From: Actinomadura sp. DC4
Lineage (GTDB): Bacteria > Actinomycetota > Actinomycetes > Streptosporangiales > Streptosporangiaceae
Reading direction: 5' to 3'
NCBI RefSeq assembly: GCF_030406325.1
Contig: NZ_JAUEQY010000004.1
Span: forward strand, 248,001 to 312,000
DNA: 64,000 nucleotides
Position numbers and translations under genes: made by a program. Under the pieces are notes generated by a model that saw only the letters and a list, made by a program, of their open reading frames with translations, was not told where the DNA came from and ran no database searches. Of this stretch, positions 1-8,861 are shown piece after piece (within the stretch, counting starts at the first letter, position 1; each line of letters starts with the position of its first letter).

Positions 1-729
<729 letters not shown>

Positions 730-778
730 CGCGGAGAGATGAACCTCGCCTTCCGGTAATACCGCTCGTCACTCGGAG

Positions 779-787
779 TTATCCACA
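779..787 (+). promoter_or_regulatory. DnaA-box-like 9-mer TTATCCACA
   Basis: A perfect match to the classical DnaA box TTATCCACA lies in the ychF to T4SS-operon gap, about 45 bases before the proposed -35 of that operon. A second exact copy is at 62118-62126. It may be a regulatory or titration site; a single box is not an origin. Confidence 0.3.
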
Positions 788-830
788 GCCGCGTGCCGGG
801 GCTGTGCATCCCCGTTGAACCCTGGAACAA

Positions 831-858
831 TTGACCGCCGTGGTTAGGGTGGTAAATC
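831..858 (+). promoter_or_regulatory. Candidate promoter of the T4SS-like operon
   Basis: TTGACC (831-836) and TAAATC (853-858) are separated by 16 bases. The predicted transcription start near 865 would leave a leader of roughly 55 bases to the preferred ATG at 922. The stretch is noticeably more AT-rich than its flanks. The -10 match is only moderate, so the call is tentative. Confidence 0.35.
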
Positions 859-921
859 AAACACCAGTAGATGGATAACACGGCGCGCCGATCCGGCTGG
901 GCAGGCGCGAGCGGAGGGACG

Positions 922-1932
922 ATGGCTCGCAGGTCGTCCGGCGTCGTAGACGCCGGTACCCCCGGTTACCCGCCGGGCGGTTTCGGGCCCGCCGACCCCT
1001 GGGACGCACCAGAGGAGAAGGGGCGGCGCGGCAAGGGCCGCCGTGGGTCCGGCGGCGGTGGTCGTGGCGACCGCGGCGGCTGGGGAGGTTCCGGCGGACG
1101 GTGGTGGATCTACGTCGGCCGCGTCATCCTCTGGGCTTTCCTCATCGTCGTGCTGGTCAACGGCGTGCGGGCGCCGTTCGAGCGGTTCACCGAGAAGTCG
1201 GCGACGCCGACGACGCCGACCTCGGGAAAGCCGGCCTTTCCCGCGGAGCAGGCGTCCTCATATGCGCTTTCGTTCGCCGACGTCTACCTCAACTACGATC
1301 CGGCTGTGGCGGCGGACCGGGAGAAACAGCTCGCGCAATTCATCGCGCCCGGAGTCGACCCGCAGCTGGGCTGGGGCAACGCCGGAAAGTCGGTGCTGCG
1401 ATCGGCCCAGGTCTTCTCGGTCGACGCGCAGGATGTCAACCGGGCCGTCGTGACGCTTCTGGTCCAGGCGAACGACCGGCTGTTCCAGTTGGCCGTGCCG
1501 GTCTACGCCAAGGACGGCGCGCTGGCGATATCGGGCCGGCCCGCGGCGCTCCCGGCGCCGCCGAGGGCGGCGCTGCCGTCCGCCAACCAGGACCGTGACT
1601 CGGCGCTCGAAACCGAGTTGCAGGAGCCCCTCACGGGCTTCTTCAAGGCCTACGGGAGCGGCGACACGTCCTCGCTCCAGCGCTACTCCGACCCGCCCGT
1701 GACGGGCCTCGGCAACGCCTACGCCCTGAGCGCGCTGAAGGAGATCAACGCGCCGCAGGGCAACGCGAACTCGCGGACGGTCAATGCGACCGTGGTCTGG
1801 CAGGTCTCGCCTGTTCAGAACAAAGCCTCGGGCGGCACGCTCGAGCAGACCTACCAGCTCACCATGGTCAAGAAAGATGGCAATTGGTACGTAACGGACA
1901 TTCGAGGTTCAACGCTTCCGGCCGCGTCATGA
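922..1932 (+). CDS. Conjugation-type T4SS protein, TcpC/VirB8-like bitopic membrane protein
   Basis: The 336-residue product has a basic Gly/Arg-rich cytoplasmic tail (residues 1-60), one membrane helix (about 62-80, IYVGRVILWAFLIVVLV) and a large extracytoplasmic part of about 250 residues. The latter looks like two NTF2/VirB8-type domains: ASSYALSFADVYLNYDP, and a second that ends YQLTMVKKDGNWYVTDIRG. This matches the TcpC family (VirB8-like) of Gram-positive conjugation systems, which scaffolds the transenvelope channel. I chose ATG 922 because GGAGGGA sits 4-5 bases upstream; an in-frame ATG at 871 lacks a clear ribosome site. It is the first gene of a same-strand operon running to 12966. 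Family membership is judged from architecture and sequence feel, not a search. Confidence 0.8.
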   Translation: MARRSSGVVDAGTPGYPPGGFGPADPWDAPEEKGRRGKGRRGSGGGGRGDRGGWGGSGGRWWIYVGRVILWAFLIVVLVNGVRAPFERFTEKSATPTTPTSGKPAFPAEQASSYALSFADVYLNYDPAVAADREKQLAQFIAPGVDPQLGWGNAGKSVLRSAQVFSVDAQDVNRAVVTLLVQANDRLFQLAVPVYAKDGALAISGRPAALPAPPRAALPSANQDRDSALETELQEPLTGFFKAYGSGDTSSLQRYSDPPVTGLGNAYALSALKEINAPQGNANSRTVNATVVWQVSPVQNKASGGTLEQTYQLTMVKKDGNWYVTDIRGSTLPAAS

Positions 1933-1992
1933 CGTGGCGCCGGCCTCATTCGAGCACTGAGATCCACTCCCTGACCGAGGAAGGCTAGGTCG

Positions 1993-2277
1993 ATGATTCA
2001 GCATATGTTGGCGATGCTCCCGCAGCACGTGAGCGCGGAGCCCGCCAATGGCCTGAACACCGATGATCTCGCGAAATGGCTTCGACAGATCTTCGGACCG
2101 CTGTTCCTGGTCATCGTCTCGATTGTCGCGATCTTCTTTCTCTTCACGAGAGAGATCACGCGATTTGTGCAGTTCATTATTCTTGCTATCGGAATCGGAG
2201 TGATCTTCTACGTTCCGAATATCATCGAGACGACGGCCAAGGCCATTGCCAAGGCACTAGGAGTAAGCATTACCTGA
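1993..2277 (+). CDS. Small two-helix membrane protein of the T4SS-like operon (TcpD-like position)
   Basis: A 94-residue protein with an N-terminal amphipathic stretch and two hydrophobic segments: FGPLFLVIVSIVAIFFLF (about 34-51) and FVQFIILAIGIGVIFYV (about 58-74). Size, topology and position directly before the TcpE-type gene recall the small TcpD/VirB2-3-like proteins of conjugation loci. The second half of the gene is clearly more AT-rich than its neighbours (for example ATT ATT CTT GCT ATC), perhaps just because of the Ile/Phe-rich membrane helices. GAGGAAGG lies upstream of the ATG. No enzymatic motif is visible; the function is inferred from context. Confidence 0.75.
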   Translation: MIQHMLAMLPQHVSAEPANGLNTDDLAKWLRQIFGPLFLVIVSIVAIFFLFTREITRFVQFIILAIGIGVIFYVPNIIETTAKAIAKALGVSIT

Positions 2278-2338
2278 TTGGTCCGGGTGCCGTGCTGTTC
2301 TGAATATGGCCGGTCTCAGTTAGGGGAGTGGGGCCCGC

Positions 2339-5300
2339 GTGGATCTGCCCACGTACACCAATATCTGGCGCATCGAGAAGCGGCTCTACAAGCTTTATGA
2401 TCTCAACTTGCCGATGCCGCTGCCGTTGGTACAGATCGGCGTCTTCGTCGGCATCTTCCTGCCCTGGATCATTCTGCTCCAGATAGCTCAGGTGCCGTTC
2501 CACGCGCCCTGGCACGTGGTCTACATCGTGCCGCCGGGCGTGCTGACGTGGCTGGCCACCCGGCCGGTCATCGAGGGCAAGCGGCTCACCGAGCTGATGA
2601 TCTCCCAGATCCGCTACCTCACCGAGGCCAAGACCTGGGCGCGGCTGACGCCGATGCGCGAGCCGGACGAGGTCGCGATCGTCGGCCGCGTGTGGCTGCG
2701 CCGCCGCGGCGTGTCCGGGCGGGTGCACGCCGGGCGCAGGCGCTCGCGCGGGGCACAGCCGTCCGTGGCGGCCGCCACCCAGGCCGACCAGAGCGCACCG
2801 CCGCTGCACGGGGCCGAGGCTCCGGTCCGGCCCGCGGCGGCACAGCCGGTGCGTGAGCCGTCTTCGGCGCGCCGTCCGGCCGCTCAGCCGGCGCGCGCGC
2901 AGCAGCGGCCGAGCCTGCGGCCGACGCCGCACGAGGGCACGGCCACGGTGTCGCCGTCGTCCGCCGGTTCGCCGGCGCGGCGCCCCGGCGAGCGGCGGGC
3001 CGCGCCCCGGCCGGGCTCGGGCGACCCCTGGGCGGCACGCGCGGACGACCCGCGCGTGACCCGCACCGACCACCCGCGCGTCCCGCCTCCTGTGGAGGAC
3101 CCGAAGCCGGCCCGGACCGGCTCCGAAGAGCCGCAGGTCACGCGTGCCGAGACCGACGACCCGCGCGTGACACGACCCGAGACGGTCCGCCGGGACACGT
3201 TCCCGCCCGCGCCGCAGCGCGTCCACGGCTTCCCGGTCCCGACGCCCCCGCCCGCCGAGGGCTCCCCGGACGCGGACGGCACGGACCAGCCGGAACGCCC
3301 TGCGGCACGCGCGCCGGAGACCGACCGCCCGGCGGCCGGCCCCGGCGCCCCGCACCGCCCGGTGCGCCCGCGCAGCGCGTCCCACGAACCCGAGCGCCCG
3401 GCCACACCGACCGGACCGCAGCGGGTGACCCCGTTCGTCACTCCGGCGCCGTCCGGCAGGACCGGCACGCCCCCGGCACCGGGACTGCCGGGCCGGCCGG
3501 GCACGCCGGAGAGCCCCGACCTGGAACGCTTCGACACCCCGCCCCGGGCCGACCGCCCGGGCGACACCTCCGAGCCCACGCCTACGGGCGAGCGCCCGGA
3601 CCTCGGCCGCTCCGCCACCCCGGCGGGCTCGGGCGATGTCTCCGAGCCCGGCAGGCCCACACTCGAACCGTCCGGCACGCCTGCGGTGACGGCGCGCCCT
3701 GGCGAGACCTCCGAGTCCGGTTCGCCCACCTCACCTGGCGAGCGCCGTTCCGGCGCACCGGTGGGGCCGGGCGAGGTCTCCGGGTCCGGTACGTCCACGC
3801 CGTCCGGCGAACGTCCCGGAAGCGATGCCGAGCGCTCCGGCGCGTCGACGCGCTCGGGCGAGACGCCCGGGTCCGACGCCTCTACGCCGTCCGGCGAGCG
3901 TCTTGGAAGCGATGCCGAGCGGTCCGGCGCGGCGGCGCGCCCGAGTGAGACGTCCGGCTCGCCTGCGCCTTCTGGCGGGCGTCCCGAGTCGGGGCGTTCG
4001 GGCGGTCCTGTTGGAGCCGGCGAGGTTTCCGGCTCCGGCACGTCGTCCGGTGAACGTCCGGGAGGCCACGGGTCGAGGGCGGCCGCGGATTCCGAGCGGT
4101 CCGGCGCGCCCGCGCTGCCGGCGCGCTCGGGCGAGACGTCCGGGTCCGGTGCTTCTACGCCTTCTGGCGGGCGTCCAGAGCTGGGACGTTCCGGCGGGCC
4201 TGCGGGGTCGGACGAGGCTTCCGAGTCCGGCATGTCCGTGCCTGCCGGCGAGCGTACGGACGGTTCCGGATCGAGCGAGGTCTTCGGGTCTGGGCGGTCC
4301 GGTGCGCATGTGCCACCGGCCCGGCCGGGTGAGCCGGCGAGTTCGAGCCGGTCCGAGGACTCCGCCGAGTCGCCGGAGGAGTCTCCGGCCTCTTCGGACG
4401 AGTCGCCTACACCCTCGTCCGCACCGGGTGCTCCGGGTGGGCGGCACGCGGCGCCCGGCCGGCGTTCTCCGGACTCCTCCGCCGGGGACGAGCAGGCCAC
4501 CCGCGGGACGGGCGAGAAGACCCCGGACGCCGAGCAGGAGGACGACCGGCCGAGCGCCCAGGTCATCCGGCTCGTGCCGGGAGGCAAGCACGCCAAGCCC
4601 GGCGGCCGTGGCCCGGTCCCGCTCGAGCCGTCCGGCCAGGACAAGGAGCCGTCGAGCGCCGACCAGAGCCGGGAGGAGTCGCGTACGGCGGCCCGGCCGG
4701 ACTCCGGCGAGGAACACGAGGAACACGAGGAGCCGCGGACGGCGTCGGCGGAGAGCGCCGAGGGCACGCCGAGCGACGAGGACGTGATCGCCTCCGCCCG
4801 TACCGACCAGATCGTCTGGCCCTCCAGAGGACGCCGGGCGGCGGAGTCGCGCGACGCCGACGACGCGCGGGAGAAGCCCTCGCCACAGGGCCCGCCGCCG
4901 GGGCCGTTCGCCCGGCCCGGCGGTCAGGTGCGCGGCAGGTCGCACGGCGAGGCTCCGGCCCCGCGCGAGACGCGGCCGACGGCACCGCACCCGAGCGCGC
5001 CACGGCCGTCCGTACCGAAGCCGGGCCAGGAACCCGCCGCGCAGGAGACTCCGCAGCAGCCCCCGCAGAGTCCCGCCGCGGGCCCGGGGCAGCGCCTGGA
5101 GCCTCCGCAGCCCGGCACACCGCGGCCCGGCACGCCGCCGAAGGCGCCCATGCCCCGGCTCACGCCGCCCCCGCAGGTTCCCCTTCCGACGGCGGCCGCC
5201 GCGCCACCGCCGCCGGCGCCCGCACGGCCGGTCACGCCTCCCGCGCGGCCCGGAGCGCCGCGCGGATGGGACCCGAACGCCGCGCCGTCGGAGTCGCCCG

Positions 5301-6232
5301 CCCGCGGCGTCCGATCGGGGCCGGCCTCACCCGTACGGCCCGGTCCGCTGCCCCAGGCCGGCGACCAGGACGACCGCGACGACGACGGCCGCGGCCTCCG
5401 GCGGATCTTCTCCGGCGGCGGCAGCGGCGAGGGCGACTACGAGCAGCGGGTGCGCACGGCGTTCGACGGCGCGCGCCGGGTCGTCGTACTCGGCTGCACC
5501 GGCGGCGCCGGGCAGACGGTGACCGGGCTCATGCTGGGCCACACGTTCGCCCAGCACCGCGGGGACCGGATCGTGGCGGTCGACGTCAACCCCGGTCCCG
5601 GTGCCATGGCGCGGCGCACCCGCACCGAGACCCGCGAGACGCTCACCTCGCTCATCACGCACGCCGAGCAGGTGACCGGCTACCAGATGATGCGCCGCTA
5701 CACCTCCGTCTCCAAGTCGGGGCTTGAGGTCGTCGCCGCGGGGAAGAACCCCGTCCAGGCTCTCGACGATCGCGACTACGCGCTCGCGATGCGCACGCTC
5801 GACCGCTTCTACGCCGTCACGCTGCTGGACGCCGCCGCCGCGGTCGTCGCGCGCGTGCTCCCGTACGCCGACCAGATCGTGCTGGTGGCGCCGGCGAGTT
5901 CTGACGCACCCCGGGCGGTGGCGATGACCTTCGAGTGGCTCGACGGACACGGCTACGAGGAGCTCCGCTCCAAAGCGGTCACTGTGATCAACGGGGTGAG
6001 CCGCCGCAGCATGGAGGACGTCGAACAGGCCGAGTCCGTGGCGCGAGGCCGCTGCCGCGCGCTCGTGCGCATTCCGTGGGATGACCACCTCAGCCTCGAC
6101 CGGGCACCTCGCAACGAGCTGCGCACACTGCGCTCGTCCACTCGCAAGGCCTACATTGCGCTCGGCGGCGTCGTCGCCGGAGGCCTCGTCCAAATCCCCG
6201 ACCGCTACGCACAGCAGGAGTTCTCCCGATGA
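2339..6232 (+). CDS. TcpE-domain protein fused via a long disordered repeat linker to a MinD/ParA-like ATPase fold
   Basis: The product has 1297 residues. Residues 1-~115 form a TcpE-type module (PTYTNIWRIEKRLYKLYDL, then two membrane helices VQIGVFVGIFLPWIILL and APWHVVYIVPPGVLTWLA), the PrgI/TcpE family of conjugation systems. Residues ~125-1030 are Pro/Ser/Gly/Arg-rich low complexity with imperfect 29-residue repeats. Residues ~1040-1297 form a MinD/ParA-like domain: VVVLGCTGGAGQTVT at the P-loop position (G1052-T1060), AVDVNPGPGAMARR as switch region, ADQIVLVAPAS, and KAVTVINGVSRRS. Both lysines of the deviant Walker A (KGGxGKT) are missing: the segment reads GCTGGAGQT. GTG 2339 is supported by AGGGGAG ten bases upstream. 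The protein probably ties a membrane T4SS subunit to a cytoplasmic ATPase-fold domain; whether it hydrolyses ATP is doubtful. Confidence 0.8.
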   Translation: MDLPTYTNIWRIEKRLYKLYDLNLPMPLPLVQIGVFVGIFLPWIILLQIAQVPFHAPWHVVYIVPPGVLTWLATRPVIEGKRLTELMISQIRYLTEAKTWARLTPMREPDEVAIVGRVWLRRRGVSGRVHAGRRRSRGAQPSVAAATQADQSAPPLHGAEAPVRPAAAQPVREPSSARRPAAQPARAQQRPSLRPTPHEGTATVSPSSAGSPARRPGERRAAPRPGSGDPWAARADDPRVTRTDHPRVPPPVEDPKPARTGSEEPQVTRAETDDPRVTRPETVRRDTFPPAPQRVHGFPVPTPPPAEGSPDADGTDQPERPAARAPETDRPAAGPGAPHRPVRPRSASHEPERPATPTGPQRVTPFVTPAPSGRTGTPPAPGLPGRPGTPESPDLERFDTPPRADRPGDTSEPTPTGERPDLGRSATPAGSGDVSEPGRPTLEPSGTPAVTARPGETSESGSPTSPGERRSGAPVGPGEVSGSGTSTPSGERPGSDAERSGASTRSGETPGSDASTPSGERLGSDAERSGAAARPSETSGSPAPSGGRPESGRSGGPVGAGEVSGSGTSSGERPGGHGSRAAADSERSGAPALPARSGETSGSGASTPSGGRPELGRSGGPAGSDEASESGMSVPAGERTDGSGSSEVFGSGRSGAHVPPARPGEPASSSRSEDSAESPEESPASSDESPTPSSAPGAPGGRHAAPGRRSPDSSAGDEQATRGTGEKTPDAEQEDDRPSAQVIRLVPGGKHAKPGGRGPVPLEPSGQDKEPSSADQSREESRTAARPDSGEEHEEHEEPRTASAESAEGTPSDEDVIASARTDQIVWPSRGRRAAESRDADDAREKPSPQGPPPGPFARPGGQVRGRSHGEAPAPRETRPTAPHPSAPRPSVPKPGQEPAAQETPQQPPQSPAAGPGQRLEPPQPGTPRPGTPPKAPMPRLTPPPQVPLPTAAAAPPPPAPARPVTPPARPGAPRGWDPNAAPSESPARGVRSGPASPVRPGPLPQAGDQDDRDDDGRGLRRIFSGGGSGEGDYEQRVRTAFDGARRVVVLGCTGGAGQTVTGLMLGHTFAQHRGDRIVAVDVNPGPGAMARRTRTETRETLTSLITHAEQVTGYQMMRRYTSVSKSGLEVVAAGKNPVQALDDRDYALAMRTLDRFYAVTLLDAAAAVVARVLPYADQIVLVAPASSDAPRAVAMTFEWLDGHGYEELRSKAVTVINGVSRRSMEDVEQAESVARGRCRALVRIPWDDHLSLDRAPRNELRTLRSSTRKAYIALGGVVAGGLVQIPDRYAQQEFSR
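3540..4330 (+). repeat. Imperfect 87-bp (29-residue) in-frame repeats in the linker
   Basis: Ser/Gly/Glu/Arg-rich units recur through the linker of the TcpE-MinD fusion, roughly of the form SGETSGSGxSTPSGERPGSDAER. The clearest adjacent pair starts at 3797 and 3884 (ACGCCGTCCGGCGA in both, period 87 bases = 29 codons), with GGAAGCGATGCCGAGC conserved in each. The other units are more degenerate. The array is in frame and encodes a probably unstructured spacer. Confidence 0.7.
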
Positions 6233-6326
6233 GCCGACCCGTGGGCCGCGAGCGCGGTGGATCGCTTAGGTATGGGGCGGTCCCGTGTGCCCCCGGCACA
6301 ATGATCGAGGAGCGGGGAGGCCACCG

Positions 6327-8861
6327 ATGAGCAGGCCGTCCAAGGTTCGCAGCAGACTGGCCGTACGTTATTTCGACGACCGGATCCTGCTCACCGACAA
6401 CGCGGCGTGGGCCTACTTCCGGCTGCCGACGGTGTCGTATGAGTTCACCACGGGCGAGGAGCGCGAGGCGCTCGCCACCAACATCACGATCGCGATGGCC
6501 GGCATCCGCATGCAGGACGCCGAGATCCACCTGCGGATCGCGCACCGCACCTACCCTGCGGCCGAGTGGGCGCTGGCCCTGGACCAGACCTCCGACGGCG
6601 GCCCGGGCTGGCGTGACTACCTCGAGGAGATGTACGCCCACGTCTGGTCGAAGGACTTTTGGACCAAGGAGGTCTACCTCGGCGTGCGCCTCGGCCCTCG
6701 TGGTGTCGGCGCGCAGCTGTCCGGGGGAGCCTTCCGCCAGATGTTCGGCCTGTACAAGCGCAGCGAGGAGGCGCTCGGGCTGCACGACGACGCGATCCCC
6801 GAGAAGGAGATCGCGCGCTGGACCGAGCAGGCCGAGCGGCTCGGCCGCGCGCTGACCGGCAGTGCCCTGTACGCCCGGCACGCCACCTCGACGGAGGTCG
6901 CGTGGCTGTTCCAGCACGCCGCGAGCGGGGCGCTCACCGACCCGCCGCCGTCGGCCACGCCACGCCGCACGTGGGGCGCCGGCGAGATCGAGACGCTGGT
7001 CGAGGGCTCGATCGTCAACGGCCGCTCGAACCTGCGCATGGAACAGCCCGACGGCGCCTCGTACGCCGCCTACCTGTCGTTCGCGCGGTTCCCGGACCTG
7101 ATGCCGTTCCCGGACGGCGAGCCGTGGCTGCACTTCGCCGACGCGCTGCCGTTCCCGGTCGAGGTGTCGGCGCGGATGAAGCTCGTCCCGCCGGCCAAGG
7201 CGTCCAAGGACGTCTCGCGCAAGCTCGCGCACGCCCGCGACATGGACCAGCACATCCGCGAGGCCGGCGCGGAGGCCCCGATCGCGCTCGCCGAGCAGAT
7301 CGACGCGGCGCGGATGCTCGAGCACGGCATCACCAAGGAGCGGCTGCCGTTCGTGTACGGCTGGCACCGGCTGATCGTGTCCGCGCCGACCGAGGAGCTG
7401 CTCCAGCAGCGCGTCGACGCCGTCGTCGAGCACTACCGCGACCTCGGCATCGACATCGTCTGCTCGACCGGCGACCAGTTCTCGCTGTTCTGCGAGTCGC
7501 TGCCCGGCGACCGGATCCGGGTCAACGCCTACGCCCAGCGCCAGCCGCTGCGGACGATCGCCGGCGGCATGCCCACCGCGACGGTCGACCTCGGCGACCG
7601 GCTCGACGAGACCTCCGCCGGCTGGGTCGGCCCGTACATCGGGGAGACCCTCGGGCGGGCCCGTTCGATCGTCCACTTCGACCCGCTCGTAGCCGCCGCG
7701 CGCAACCGCCCGACCGCGGTCGCGATCACCGGCGAGCCCGGCGGTGGCAAGACGACGCTGGCTCTGCTGCTGATCTACCAGATGGCGCTGCGCGGGGTCA
7801 CGATCGCCGCGATCGACCCCAAGGGCGACGCCGAGTCCCTGGTCGAGCTGTTGCGCAGGCGCGGGCGGCGGGCCCGTGTCCTGCCGCTCGGCTCCGCGGC
7901 CCCGGGTCTGCTCGACCCGTTCAGCTTCGGCGACGACCTGGCGACCAAGAAGACGATGGCCACCGAGACGCTCCGGCTGCTCCTGCCGCGCATGTCGGAG
8001 GAGCGCGAGTCCGCGATGATCCAGGCCGTGGGCGCGGTGGCCAACCAGCCGCAGCCCTCCCTCGGCAAGGTCGTCGACTACCTGGAGGCCACGAGCGACC
8101 CGGCCTCGAAGAACCTCGGCGCCGTGCTGCGCTCGATGTCGGAGATGAGCCTCGCCCGGCTCTGCTTCGACCCCTCCGGCGGCGAGCGCATCGACACCGC
8201 GGGCTGGACCACGGTGTTCACCCTCGGCGGCCTGACCCTGCCCGACGTCGCGATCCCGCGTGAGGACTACTCCTACGAGCAGCGGTTGTCGGTCGCGCTG
8301 ATGTACCTCGTGTCGCAGTTCGCGCGGCGGCTGATGCACGGGCTGGACCGGCACCTGCCGAAGGCCATCTTCCTGGACGAGGCCTGGGCGATCACGCAGA
8401 CGCCGGAGGGCGCCAAGCTGATCCCCGAGGTGTCCCGTATGGGACGTTCGCGGAACACCGCCCTGATTCTGGTGTCACAGAATGCCGGCGACCTTTTGAA
8501 TGAACAGGTGACGAACTGCCTGTCATCGGTCTGGTCGTTCCGTTCGACGGAACGAAACGAGGTCGGCAACGTGATGGCCCTGCTCGGGGTGGAGAACTCC
8601 GACGAGCACAAGGCCGTCCTCCGCAACCTCGGCAACGGCGAGTGCATCTTCCGCGACCTCGACGGCCGCGCCGGGCGCATCGGCGTCGACCTCGTCTCCG
8701 ACGAGCTGCTTCGCTGGCTCGACACCAACCCGACCCGTGCCAAGCCCGGAGAGGCCGCCGCGGGGGCGGCCCCGAACGGCCGCGGCGACGACGGGCCCCC
8801 CGGCCCGCAGAACGCTTCGCACGACCCGGCGACCGAAGTCACCCAGGAGGTTCCGCGATGA
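6327..8861 (+). CDS. VirB4/TcpF-type T4SS ATPase
   Basis: An 844-residue protein. The N-terminal half (about 1-450) is the VirB4/CagE-type variable domain. The C-terminal half is an HerA/FtsK-superfamily motor: Walker A GEPGGGKTT (residues 469-477), IAAIDPKGDAESLVELL after it, Walker B KAIFLDEAWAI (about 679-689) and a sensor-like segment LILVSQNAGDLLNEQV with WSFRSTERNE following. VirB4 ATPases energise channel assembly or substrate passage at the inner face of the membrane. ATG 6327 is preferred because GGGGAGG is 6 bases upstream; an upstream in-frame codon at 6285 lacks this. Its stop overlaps the next start (ATGA at 8858). It is the best-conserved member of the operon and the most reliable anchor of the T4SS-like assignment. 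Confidence 0.93.
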   Translation: MSRPSKVRSRLAVRYFDDRILLTDNAAWAYFRLPTVSYEFTTGEEREALATNITIAMAGIRMQDAEIHLRIAHRTYPAAEWALALDQTSDGGPGWRDYLEEMYAHVWSKDFWTKEVYLGVRLGPRGVGAQLSGGAFRQMFGLYKRSEEALGLHDDAIPEKEIARWTEQAERLGRALTGSALYARHATSTEVAWLFQHAASGALTDPPPSATPRRTWGAGEIETLVEGSIVNGRSNLRMEQPDGASYAAYLSFARFPDLMPFPDGEPWLHFADALPFPVEVSARMKLVPPAKASKDVSRKLAHARDMDQHIREAGAEAPIALAEQIDAARMLEHGITKERLPFVYGWHRLIVSAPTEELLQQRVDAVVEHYRDLGIDIVCSTGDQFSLFCESLPGDRIRVNAYAQRQPLRTIAGGMPTATVDLGDRLDETSAGWVGPYIGETLGRARSIVHFDPLVAAARNRPTAVAITGEPGGGKTTLALLLIYQMALRGVTIAAIDPKGDAESLVELLRRRGRRARVLPLGSAAPGLLDPFSFGDDLATKKTMATETLRLLLPRMSEERESAMIQAVGAVANQPQPSLGKVVDYLEATSDPASKNLGAVLRSMSEMSLARLCFDPSGGERIDTAGWTTVFTLGGLTLPDVAIPREDYSYEQRLSVALMYLVSQFARRLMHGLDRHLPKAIFLDEAWAITQTPEGAKLIPEVSRMGRSRNTALILVSQNAGDLLNEQVTNCLSSVWSFRSTERNEVGNVMALLGVENSDEHKAVLRNLGNGECIFRDLDGRAGRIGVDLVSDELLRWLDTNPTRAKPGEAAAGAAPNGRGDDGPPGPQNASHDPATEVTQEVPR

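Noticed and set aside
871-921. Upstream ATG at 871 as start of the TcpC-like gene
   Set aside because: No ribosome site, and it falls almost on the expected transcription start; ATG 922 has GGAGGGA.
2884-4767. 627-codon minus-strand open frame inside the T4SS fusion gene
   Set aside because: It mirrors the low-complexity linker; GC-rich repeats leave all frames open. No ribosome site or family resemblance.
6090-8354. 754-codon minus-strand frame opposite the VirB4-like gene
   Set aside because: Arg/Ala/Gly-rich shadow of a gene with clear Walker motifs on the plus strand.
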